Origin: Ignavibacteriales bacterium
GTDB taxonomy: Bacteria > Bacteroidota > Ignavibacteria > Ignavibacteriales > SURF-24
NCBI GenBank assembly: GCA_026390815.1
Contig: JAPLFH010000059.1
Location: 1-64,000, forward strand
Length of the DNA: 64,000 bases
Direction of reading: 5' to 3'
In this document: positions 52,605-60,789 of the stretch, piece after piece
How the letters are laid out: each line of letters opens with the position of its first letter
Numbering within the stretch: position 1 is the stretch's first letter
The notes under the pieces: model-generated
Database searches by the model: none
Seen by the model: only the letters and a program-made list of their open reading frames with translations
What the model was told of the DNA's origin: nothing
Translations under genes and position numbers: made by a program

Positions 52605-54572
52605 TTACTCTGGTAACGAATCGAAATAAAACCGCACTTGAACATACCATCGTAAGTTCATGTTTACTCCGATAGGATAATAATTTTCCGGTTTATTGAA
52701 AATGTTTCGGAAAATAATATTTGTCCAAATAATTTTTCCGCCAAACCATTTTTGTATTGAAATATCATAATTGATTCTTGATTTTGTAATAAACGAATTA
52801 CTTGTAGACGATTGAGCCGGGTAGTATTGATATTCCAACCATTTTGTTGGACTAACATATTTTAATCTTGTGCTAATGCTAAAACTTTCTACTGGTTTAT
52901 AATCAAATATCCAAACCAAACTGTGTGTTGGAAATGCTTTCCATGCATTTCTAAAATCATCATTTCCCCAAAAATCTTTCTGGTAATAGTAAAACAACTT
53001 CTGCTTTATATTCGATGACATTTTAACTTCAATTCCTACTTGTCCACTAATAACCTTAAGTGAATTGTTAGGTGAAATTTCCACCGCGGAATTGAACGAA
53101 GAAGTGTTTTCCGAGAATTGGAAAATTTGTTTCTCCAGATAGTAGTTGGAAAAATGTCTAAAGTTGCCACCGGCTTTAATTGATAAAGTGGAATCAAATT
53201 TATAAACATAGTTCAAGTCAGCAGTGTACAAAGTGCTTTTATTAAAAATTCCATTTAGATTATAAACGGTTCTATTTTCATTGGAAAAAGTATAACCTTT
53301 CTCAAACCAGGTCCAGTAATTCAAATCCTCATTTAATAGATGCTGGGAATAAGTAAAAGAAGTATTTAGTGAATGAAACGCATTTAATTTCCAATAATTA
53401 TTGATAACGCTTTTAAGAGACCAATTTTTATCATTCCTTAACAAATAAATACCAAAAGATTGACTAAAAGATTTTGAAATATCGAAATTCATATTTCCAT
53501 AGAATTTTCTGAAAATCAATTCATTTCCTTCTATCTGTTGTTTTGTTTCAATAGAATATTTTTCAAAGTCCAAACCCAAAATCATTTGAAAGGATTTGGC
53601 AGAATATATTCCATCAATTTTTGCCGATAGGTTATTCAACTTGAAATCGAAATCAAGATTTTGTTTGTTCTCCAATTTTTCCAGATTGGTGCCGGATAAT
53701 TTTAATGAATAATTTAAAGTTAAATTCGATGTTGGCTGAACATTTCCATTTAATCCGACGTGGTGAATTACCTGCGAAACCGGAATCTCATTTCCATAAG
53801 GTTTAAAAAAGAAAAAATCCTTGCGATCTGAAACACCCACAAAAAAATTATGATTTCCGGTTAAAGCATTTACAGATAATTTTAATGAGAAAGAATTAAG
53901 CACAGCTTTATTATAATCAACGGATAAATTTGAAATTCTTTTTTTTAATTCTGGATCAGTCAAAAAGTTTTCGTCCCGATTAAAGTGACCACTTAAATTC
54001 CAATTTGAACTCCCATAAAATACTGTAGTAGAAAGCAAGTAATTGATGTGGTCCACATTTGGCGAAGTGTATTGTGTGTATTTATATGGTCCTGGATCAC
54101 CGGTTTTATCTCCGGTAGTGTAATTAAAGTGGGCAGAAAGTTTTTTAACCGGATTTTTAGTGTGGAAATGAATCAGCCCTCTTTCTGTAAATTCCCCAGC
54201 ATAAATTTGAGGAGAGTTGATAAGTTCCACATAATCTATTTGGTCAATAGTAATTGGCAGCATATTTAAATTTTGTTGGTCAAAAAAATTCATATCAATT
54301 CTTTGTCCATCAAGCATAACAATAAAATTTTGTCTTTGGTATGGTGATAAATTATTTGCATTAGCATACCAGTTTGAGCCATCTATTGTGTATGAATTCC
54401 ATTTTTCAGCTAATAAAAAAATATCAGAAAGATTAACAATTCCGGAATCAAATATTTCTTTTGAATTTATTATTTGCTTGTCGATGTTTTCACCTTGCTG
54501 GCAAATGCTACAGATCTGAAATGCAAATAAAAAAAATATAATGTATTTCAATACAAAAATTCCTTTAACCAT
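52605..54572 (-). CDS. TonB-receptor-like outer-membrane protein
   Basis: This 655-residue protein has an N-terminal signal (KYIIFFLFAFQICSICQ) and a plug-like domain (IFDSGIVNLSDIFLLAEKW, RQNFIVMLDGQRIDMNFFDQ, IDQIDYVELINSPQIYAGEF, TERGLIHFHTKNP). A long beta-barrel region ends in MNLRWYVQVRFYFDSLPE. Unlike classical receptors it has no visible TonB box or CarboxypepD_reg domain. The gene overlaps the upstream gene by 25 bases, which points to coupled translation. It sits in an operon with a barrel protein, a small membrane protein and a T9SS-secreted FN3 protein, so a role in surface assembly is as likely as transport. The exact start is uncertain. Confidence 0.8.
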   Translation of the reverse strand: MVKGIFVLKYIIFFLFAFQICSICQQGENIDKQIINSKEIFDSGIVNLSDIFLLAEKWNSYTIDGSNWYANANNLSPYQRQNFIVMLDGQRIDMNFFDQQNLNMLPITIDQIDYVELINSPQIYAGEFTERGLIHFHTKNPVKKLSAHFNYTTGDKTGDPGPYKYTQYTSPNVDHINYLLSTTVFYGSSNWNLSGHFNRDENFLTDPELKKRISNLSVDYNKAVLNSFSLKLSVNALTGNHNFFVGVSDRKDFFFFKPYGNEIPVSQVIHHVGLNGNVQPTSNLTLNYSLKLSGTNLEKLENKQNLDFDFKLNNLSAKIDGIYSAKSFQMILGLDFEKYSIETKQQIEGNELIFRKFYGNMNFDISKSFSQSFGIYLLRNDKNWSLKSVINNYWKLNAFHSLNTSFTYSQHLLNEDLNYWTWFEKGYTFSNENRTVYNLNGIFNKSTLYTADLNYVYKFDSTLSIKAGGNFRHFSNYYLEKQIFQFSENTSSFNSAVEISPNNSLKVISGQVGIEVKMSSNIKQKLFYYYQKDFWGNDDFRNAWKAFPTHSLVWIFDYKPVESFSISTRLKYVSPTKWLEYQYYPAQSSTSNSFITKSRINYDISIQKWFGGKIIWTNIIFRNIFNKPENYYPIGVNMNLRWYVQVRFYFDSLPE

Positions 54573-55156
54573 AACGGCATATTAATGGTATAATTTAAAC
54601 CTGCTGTAATGATGAACAGTTTAATTTTTCTATGGAAAAATATAGTAATAAAATCCGCTTCTAATTTAAAATTTATATTTGAGTACATCTTTATATTGAT
54701 GCCAGTATTAAATGATAAAGCCAACTCCGATTCATTTTTTTCCTCTGTGGCTACAGAATCAACCTTAAAAAATGTAAAATAAGGACCAGCCCTAACCTGA
54801 CTATTAAAAGTTATATTTAACGGAAGCCTGATATCTTTTCCCCAACCAAGGAATATATAAAGACTTTTAAAATCTGGTGAAACTAATTCGTTTCCCTTAA
54901 AATTAAAATAAAAAACACCTGTTTGAATATTACCATAATAAAATGGTGAGGAAACATATCCAAAATACCCTGTACTTGGTTTATAAAAGTTACTAATAGA
55001 ATACTCTCGAATTTTGGAAATGCCAATACCAAAATTTAATTTATCAAAAGTAGCGTTGCTTTCTTGCGCAGATAATTTTGGCGATTCCCAAAGGAAAAAT
55101 GGAATAAGTAAAATCAATTTATATGTTTTTAATAATCCCAAAAGTTTAGAAAACAT
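54548..55156 (-). CDS. Outer-membrane barrel protein of unknown function
   Basis: The 202-residue protein has a signal peptide (KTYKLILLIPFFLWESPKLSA, cut before QES) and alternating strands (LNFGIGISKIREYSI, GYFGYVSSPFYYGNIQTGVFYF, LNITFNSQVRAGPYFTFF, NINFKLEADFITIFF, FIITAGLNYTI). The pattern is that of a small eight- to ten-stranded barrel. It is the first gene of the surface operon and its 3' end overlaps the TonB-receptor-like gene. No family is recognised. Confidence 0.65.
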   Translation of the reverse strand: MFSKLLGLLKTYKLILLIPFFLWESPKLSAQESNATFDKLNFGIGISKIREYSISNFYKPSTGYFGYVSSPFYYGNIQTGVFYFNFKGNELVSPDFKSLYIFLGWGKDIRLPLNITFNSQVRAGPYFTFFKVDSVATEEKNESELALSFNTGINIKMYSNINFKLEADFITIFFHRKIKLFIITAGLNYTINMPLWLKEFLY

Positions 55157-55449
55157 TTTGTACCGTTAATCATTCGTTTGTGAATGATGATTTGAATTCA
55201 ATATTTAAAAACTATTTAGCTTAAGATAAATTATTATTTCTTATTTGTAAAATATTATATGGAAATTCTCTTTAAAGTATTTAAGCGTTTATGATATTAC
55301 ATTGAGATTGATATTTATTTAGCTTGAATATAATATTTTTTATAATTTAGCAGAAATTTAAAAACCTTTGTGTTTATTTAATAACCAGACTGATCTAATT
55401 TGGTTCTTATAAAATTAGCTTGTTGAATTTACTTAGAAAATAAACTGAG

Positions 55450-56853
55450 ATGAAATTAAAATTTATCACCAGCGCTAAAATCATTTTTATAGTTTTTATT
55501 ATACTAATCATAATAGTTATCTTATATAATCATGGAGAGAAGGGGAATCGGTTTAATTCAGTTGATCGTTTGAGGGATAAGGTAGTTGAGAAAATTAAAA
55601 CTGATTCAAGTAGAATTACAGAAATAAAAGCAGAAAACAAGAATACATTTCTAAATAAAGAGAAGCACAACAAAATCCAAAAGCATTTAGAGAATTGTCA
55701 ATCATCTGGTATTCCAGAAGAACTACATATATTAGATGATTCAAGTTCAACAAATAAGATTATAGAAAAAGATTCTTCTTCAAAGGAAATTGTATCTTTA
55801 GAAATCATTCATAATCCAACCTCACCTAAAATAATTCAGATTCCATCGCAAGTTATTTTACAAGGTGAAAAATTTATATCTCTCGATTTGAACATGTTTG
55901 TTATTGATTCAATAGATAAACCGGAAGAAATAAAGTGGACAGTTAGCAACAGTAAAAATTTAAATGTCAAAATAAGTCTATCTAATAAATTGATAATCGA
56001 TGTAATTAATAAAGATTGGTTTGGCGTTGATACAATATTATTAACTGCCGTTAATAGTGCAAATCTTTTTTCATCAACAAAAATTGTTTTAGAAGTTAGA
56101 GAGGTTGAACTTATTGATCGTTATCCAATTAAGCCAATTAAAGATGTACTCGTTATTGGAGTTGAAGATGTTTTATCTTTAGTAATAAATCCGGTAAAGT
56201 GGAATACAGAAGATATTATTTTTGCGTCTTCAATACTGGCTGGAACTTTAGCCCTTACAACACTGGATAAGCGAGTTCAGGATGAAATTATTAAAAATGG
56301 AAGTTACAGTAAAAACACACTATTGGATGTCGGAAAATTCTACGGGGAAACATATACATCTCAACTTGCTGGTGTTGGAGTTGCTTTGTATGGAATTGCT
56401 TCCAGTGATAAAAAAGCGACCAGAATTGGGTTGGAGATATTTGAATCATACTTGATAGCAGACCGGATAAATTATTTGATTAAGCATATGTTTGGAAGAG
56501 AAAGACCTTTTACTAACAAAGGCGAGTTGACATTTAACTTATTTACATCGCGCTCAAACAGTTATAACTCATTGCCCTCGGGGCATGCTACTTTAGCTTT
56601 TTCGCTATCTACTGTGTTATCTTCCTGTACTGATGATTATTATCTGAAAGCATTAATTTTTGCTCCAGCAGTTTTATCCGCTGTTTCCAGAGTATATCAA
56701 AATTACCATTGGGCTTCCGATGTTTTTCTTGGTGGTGCCGTTGGTTTTATAGTCGGCAATTATTTGGTGAACAGACACAACAATATTATTTCAAACAAAC
56801 TTTCATTTGGATTTGATGGGCAGGGAAGAGTTGGTTTTGTTTATAGATTTTAA
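55450..56853 (+). CDS. PAP2-family phosphatase with N-terminal Ig-like extension
   Basis: The 467-residue protein has one N-terminal membrane span (8-27). A charged linker of about 90 residues follows, then a beta-sandwich resembling an Ig/cadherin-like domain at about 125-220 (SQVILQGEKFISLDLNMFVIDS, then SSTKIVLEVREVEL). The PAP2 phosphatase domain comes last. The three PAP2 motifs are K-x6-RP in KHMFGRERP (345-353), PSGH (376-379) and SR-x5-H-x3-D in SRVYQNYHWASD (413-424). It would remove phosphate from lipid phosphates such as undecaprenyl pyrophosphate or phosphatidic acid. The long extension is not part of typical PAP2 enzymes. It ends 14 bases before the amino-acid permease gene. Confidence 0.9.
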   Translation: MKLKFITSAKIIFIVFIILIIIVILYNHGEKGNRFNSVDRLRDKVVEKIKTDSSRITEIKAENKNTFLNKEKHNKIQKHLENCQSSGIPEELHILDDSSSTNKIIEKDSSSKEIVSLEIIHNPTSPKIIQIPSQVILQGEKFISLDLNMFVIDSIDKPEEIKWTVSNSKNLNVKISLSNKLIIDVINKDWFGVDTILLTAVNSANLFSSTKIVLEVREVELIDRYPIKPIKDVLVIGVEDVLSLVINPVKWNTEDIIFASSILAGTLALTTLDKRVQDEIIKNGSYSKNTLLDVGKFYGETYTSQLAGVGVALYGIASSDKKATRIGLEIFESYLIADRINYLIKHMFGRERPFTNKGELTFNLFTSRSNSYNSLPSGHATLAFSLSTVLSSCTDDYYLKALIFAPAVLSAVSRVYQNYHWASDVFLGGAVGFIVGNYLVNRHNNIISNKLSFGFDGQGRVGFVYRF

Positions 56854-56867
56854 AAGGAAATTTCTTA

Positions 56868-58220
56868 ATGGAAAATTTAGAACCTAAAAGACAACTTAAT
56901 TTAGTCCAGACTACTTCAATAATAATCGGAGCTGTGATAGGTTCAGGAGTTTTTCTGAATATTCCTATTGTAGCAAAGTTTGGTGGTAGTCCAGGAATAT
57001 CTGTCTTAATTTGGCTTTTGGGTGGAGTTCTTTGGCTACCTCAAATTATAATACTTGCGGAGATGGGTACTGCATTCCCAGCGCAAGGTGGTCCCTATTA
57101 TTATCTTTATAAAGCGGGTTCACCTTTCCTTGCATTTCTTTATACATGGACAGCATTTCTTACGAGTGATACTCCAACAATTACAATTATTGGATTAACC
57201 GCTTCTTCTGTATTAACTTTCTTTTTTCCTATTTTAGGAATGCCCCTGTACGCTAAACTTTTTGCCGCAGTTTTAATTTTTTCCCTTGCATATATTCAAT
57301 ATAGAAGTGTTAAAACCGGAAGTAACTTTCAGATAGTTTTAACGACGGTAAAACTCCTTCCATTGTTTGCAATTGTTTTTATAGGATTTTTTTATCTTAA
57401 CTCCGGAAATCTTTTTCTATTTCCCAAAGGAAATATTTCCACAAAAACAAATTCTGTTTTCAATAATTTTACAGCCGGCGTTTCTGCTACTCTTTGGGCT
57501 TATGCTGGATTCATTAATATTTTATATATGGCAGGTGAAGTAAAAAATCCAAATAAAATTTTACCAAAATCTCTAATGGGATCTTTGTTATTTGTAATGA
57601 TAGCTTACACTTTAATTAGTCTTTGTACAAGTGCAATTGTACCGTTTGATAAACTTGTTGCTGCTGAAGGTTCATTTATAAATCCATTTGTTTACCTAAA
57701 TTTCTTTGCAAAATATGCCGGTGGATTTTTTGCTGTGGCTGCCTTCATTTCTATGGTTGGAGTTTTAAATTCAGTAATTATGACTCAACCCCGACTTGAA
57801 TATGCAATGGCGAGAGATGGTTTGTTCTTTAAAATTTTTGGCAAATTGCATCCGAAGTATTTAACACCGCATTATTCTATTTTCATCCAAGCAAGTTTAG
57901 CAGTTATTCTTTTTCTTCTTGGTGATATAAATACAATGCTTGGATATTTTACTTTATCGTATGTTTTACAAAATGCTTTAGTATACAGTGCAATTTTCTT
58001 TTTAAGGAAGAAGCCAGATTATCAACCAACCTACAAAGTAAAATTTTGGTTTTTAATGGCAACTCTTTCAATTGCTATTCAGCTTTATATTGCGTGGGGT
58101 ACTTTCATTGCATATCCAACCGCAGGAGTTTTAGCATGTGTATTTTTAATTGGAACTGGATTTCCTATTTATTGGTATTTCTATAAAAGGAAACCAGGAG
58201 TGCCATGTTCCCCCAACTGA
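56868..58220 (+). CDS. APC-superfamily amino-acid permease
   Basis: The 450-residue inner-membrane transporter has about twelve spans. The family motif IIIGAVIGSGVFLNIP lies in the first span, and GGPYYYLYKAGSPFLAFLYTW and TLWAYAGFINILYMAGEVKNPNK in the early and middle part. The closest type is the LAT/APC amino-acid exchanger or permease. AAAGGAA precedes the ATG. It shares a transcript with the PAP2 gene upstream, by the 14-base spacing. Substrate cannot be read from the sequence. Confidence 0.93.
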   Translation: MENLEPKRQLNLVQTTSIIIGAVIGSGVFLNIPIVAKFGGSPGISVLIWLLGGVLWLPQIIILAEMGTAFPAQGGPYYYLYKAGSPFLAFLYTWTAFLTSDTPTITIIGLTASSVLTFFFPILGMPLYAKLFAAVLIFSLAYIQYRSVKTGSNFQIVLTTVKLLPLFAIVFIGFFYLNSGNLFLFPKGNISTKTNSVFNNFTAGVSATLWAYAGFINILYMAGEVKNPNKILPKSLMGSLLFVMIAYTLISLCTSAIVPFDKLVAAEGSFINPFVYLNFFAKYAGGFFAVAAFISMVGVLNSVIMTQPRLEYAMARDGLFFKIFGKLHPKYLTPHYSIFIQASLAVILFLLGDINTMLGYFTLSYVLQNALVYSAIFFLRKKPDYQPTYKVKFWFLMATLSIAIQLYIAWGTFIAYPTAGVLACVFLIGTGFPIYWYFYKRKPGVPCSPN

Positions 58221-58609
58221 AGCAGCAAAATAATTTTTTCATTTATAAATTCAATTAACGTTGAACATGTATTGATAAAGGGAGCGGATGATAATGTCAA
58301 GATTAATTGAGAACAAATTTAAAATATTTTCATTAGTTTGTAGTTCGTTAACAAAAAATTTTACAGCGGGAAATATTTAGTAATGTCATTTATTCCTTTT
58401 TTAAATGAGTCTGTTCTAAAAAGGTCATTCCCATTAAGACCTGCTTGCTGCAGGAAAGCGGGAATCTAAAAAACCTAAAATTTTGAATACATTCCCACTT
58501 CAGTCAACTGCTGGCAGGTTTGTGGGATTGACAATTTGAGCACTTGGACTTTTTATAGTGAACTCATAAATGTAAAACTAAATACAAACTAAATTAATAT
58601 AAACTACTG
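58221..58609. other. Intergenic gap with an inverted-repeat element
   Basis: No gene is visible. The main content is an element at 58424-58532 (separate entry). The 200 bases ahead of it are AT-rich and hold no clear hairpin terminator for the permease gene. Confidence 0.45.
58424..58532. repeat. Inverted-repeat element with GTCATTCCC-type ends
   Basis: GTCATTCCCATTAAGACCTGC at the left end (58424) matches in reverse complement the right end CAGGTTTGTGGGATTGAC (ending 58532). The centre contains GCGGGAATCT-like sequence. The pattern GTCATTCCCGC...GCGGGAATC is a familiar dispersed intergenic repeat in many bacteria. It carries no gene; copies differ from the 44981/59815 type. Confidence 0.6.
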
Positions 58610-59806
58610 ATGAATAAAAAAATAAAAATTTTTCTGCTTTGTTTCTTTACTTTCATTTTCCTGTGCCAGGGTTTAATCTCCGCACAAATTAATTTAGAAT
58701 TACCCAACATATCCGGACAGAAAGGACAATCTGTCGAGGCGGGATTAGTAGTGAGTGATCTCACAGGAAAAAATATCACTGCATTCCAATGTACATTATA
58801 TTACGATAAAAATATTATTAGGATAAATAAAGCTTCAATCGGGGAGCTGGATGGAATGAGTGGTGGATTCTTTACTTATACAACTGATACTGTGAATGGG
58901 CAAATAACTGTGGCATTTGCGTCTGCGTTTCCTTTAGCCGGTTACGGCAAACTTTTGAACTTTCATACAGATTTAATTAATTCTGGAATTACAAAATTAA
59001 GTTTTACAAATCCATTGAACTCAAATAAAACTTTTATTTTCAACGCCGGTGAACTTTCAACTAATATTTTAGATGGACAAATTATCGTCTCAGGCTTATC
59101 AATCAGCATTGCAAATGTTAGTATTACAGATACAATGTTCGGGTTAGTTAATATACCAATTAGCGTTACTGATTTTAATGATATTGGTGCTTTTTCATTA
59201 AGGATTTTTTTTAATGCATCAGTTGTTGAATTTTCTAGTATCAATAATATAAAAGATAATCTTTCAATTATTACAAGTTGTTCAAATGGTATTTTAACTT
59301 TAGGTTGGTTTGATATAACAGGAAACTCTCCTTTGAATTTTTCAAACGGGAAGTTATTAGATATTAATTTCAGATATTTGGGTGGATATACAAATTTATC
59401 TTTTAGTAAAACTGAATCAGAAATAGATGATTCATTTGGTAAAAAGTTAGAAGTAAATTATCTGGATGGAAGCATAACCTCTGTAGTATCAGTAAAAAAT
59501 AACAGCATCGGAAATATTGATGAATACAAACTGGAACAAAACTATCCAAATCCTTTCAACCCGGTTACATCAGTGTTATTTTATTTGCCAGCAGATTCGT
59601 TTGTAGATATTTTTATTTGTGATATTCTAGGTAAGGAAATAGTATCTCTAATAAGTGAGGAAAGAAACAAAGGCATTCACAAAATTATTTTTGATGGAGA
59701 AAATTTCTCTACGGGAATTTATTTACTTAAATTGATCGCGAGAAATATCAACAATAAAAACGATATTATTTTTATTGATTCGATTAAACTTTTATTGATG
59801 AAATAG
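58610..59806 (+). CDS. Cohesin-like secreted protein with T9SS sorting domain
   Basis: The 398-residue protein has a signal peptide (KIFLLCFFTFIFLCQGLISA). Two cohesin-like beta-sandwiches follow: about 28-150 (NISGQKGQSVEAGLVVSD, FQCTLYYDKNIIRINKA) and about 165-300 (INIPISVTDF-like NIPISVTDFNDIGAFSLRI, LTLGWFDITGNSPLNF). A type A T9SS sorting domain closes the protein (about 310-398, LEQNYPNPFNPVTSVLFYLP). Cohesins bind dockerin modules; in Ignavibacteria-like proteins this fold is often a carbohydrate-binding or structural module instead. It is expected on the cell surface. The MITE-like element starts nine bases after the stop. Confidence 0.9.
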   Translation: MNKKIKIFLLCFFTFIFLCQGLISAQINLELPNISGQKGQSVEAGLVVSDLTGKNITAFQCTLYYDKNIIRINKASIGELDGMSGGFFTYTTDTVNGQITVAFASAFPLAGYGKLLNFHTDLINSGITKLSFTNPLNSNKTFIFNAGELSTNILDGQIIVSGLSISIANVSITDTMFGLVNIPISVTDFNDIGAFSLRIFFNASVVEFSSINNIKDNLSIITSCSNGILTLGWFDITGNSPLNFSNGKLLDINFRYLGGYTNLSFSKTESEIDDSFGKKLEVNYLDGSITSVVSVKNNSIGNIDEYKLEQNYPNPFNPVTSVLFYLPADSFVDIFICDILGKEIVSLISEERNKGIHKIIFDGENFSTGIYLLKLIARNINNKNDIIFIDSIKLLLMK

Positions 59807-59814
59807 TATGTTAG

Positions 59815-59932
59815 TAAGTCACCTTTCGCATCGTTAGATATTTGAGCCAAAGAACACATCTCCTTAGTCCCCTTCTCTTTCAAAGAGAAGGGGATTTGGG
59901 GTAGAGTTCAAAATGCTGCGTAAGGTGACTTA
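59815..59932. repeat. Small inverted-terminal-repeat element, copy 2 (MITE-like)
   Basis: The 118-bp element has ends TAAGTCACCTTTCGCA and TGCGTAAGGTGACTTA, the same as the copy at 44981-45106. Its centre differs: it holds CCCCTTCTCTTT (59869-59880) and its exact inverse AAAGAGAAGGGG (59882-59893), a near-perfect palindrome. It carries no gene and lies right after a plus-strand gene. Confidence 0.75.
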
Positions 59933-60668
59933 GTAAGATTTTTTTATTTTACCTGAAATATTTTAGTACCTAAAATTAAAATTTGTATAATATTTGGCAG
60001 TATATTATTTTTTAATTAGAACATCGAATATGGGACCAGAAATAATGAATGATGAAGTTTTTCCCATTCTAAATTCTACATTCTTTGTTCGTTATTCATT
60101 TTTCACTTTTGGGTTCTGGCTTCGTCTGGTTAAGGTTAGCAAATAAGTAATATGGTGTTTTGTTTCACTTTTAAAAATTACTTCTTGACAAGGAAGCCTA
60201 AATAAATTAAATTGTGCCAGAAATAAATGAAAATAGTTTTTTAAGTGGTTTTTGCAGGCACAATAAATTCCACATCTTTAATATAAATTGTTACAGTTTT
60301 TTTAGGAGTTTACAAACAATTTCAAAAAATATTGATAAAAATATTTCTCATAATAGTTTGCAATAATAATAAATATGCTTGTGTTTTTTATTAAAATATT
60401 CTATGTTTCGTTAAAATATTTGCAGACAAATAAAAATAGAGCTGCCTTGGGTGGTGAAAGTATTCTTAATCGTATAAAAAATAAATTTAATTTTATATGT
60501 TACGTTAAATAATTTTTATTTTTAATTATGACAATTTTATTGCTTTTAAAGTAATTTAACATATATTTGGACGAAGAAATAATATTTCCTAATAAATTTA
60601 ATAGATTGTGAACATAATAGACTACAATAAAAATCATATTTTAGCAATAACAAATCGGAGGGAAATTT
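59933..60668. other. Long AT-rich gap before the giant surface-protein gene
   Basis: No reading frame with family support is present on either strand. An inverted repeat ATTGTGCC/GGCACAAT (60211-60218, 60257-60264) and a mixed segment at about 60020-60120 with ATAATGAATGATGAAG near one end and TTATTCATTTTTCAC near the other look like further remnants of dispersed elements. The promoter of the downstream gene must lie in the last part, but I could not define it. Confidence 0.45.
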
Positions 60669-60714
60669 ATGCAAAAATGTTTACCGCCTTAAGGTCGCAT
60701 TTTCCATCCTTAAG
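60669..60714 (+). promoter_or_regulatory. Candidate leader peptide and overlapping hairpin
   Basis: CGGAGGG, a strong ribosome site, lies six bases before ATG 60669, which opens a 7-codon frame (MQKCLPP) ending at TAA 60690-60692. The stop lies inside the left arm of a hairpin: CTTAAGG (60688-60694) pairs with CCTTAAG (60708-60714), followed by TTTTTATA. This layout resembles a transcription attenuator. The giant surface-protein gene begins 75 bases downstream. Confidence 0.4.
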
Positions 60715-60789
60715 TTTTTATAACTTACAACGTGATGTACAAATTCTTTTAGTTAAAAAATTATTTTGAAATATTTTTCGGAGAAAAAT

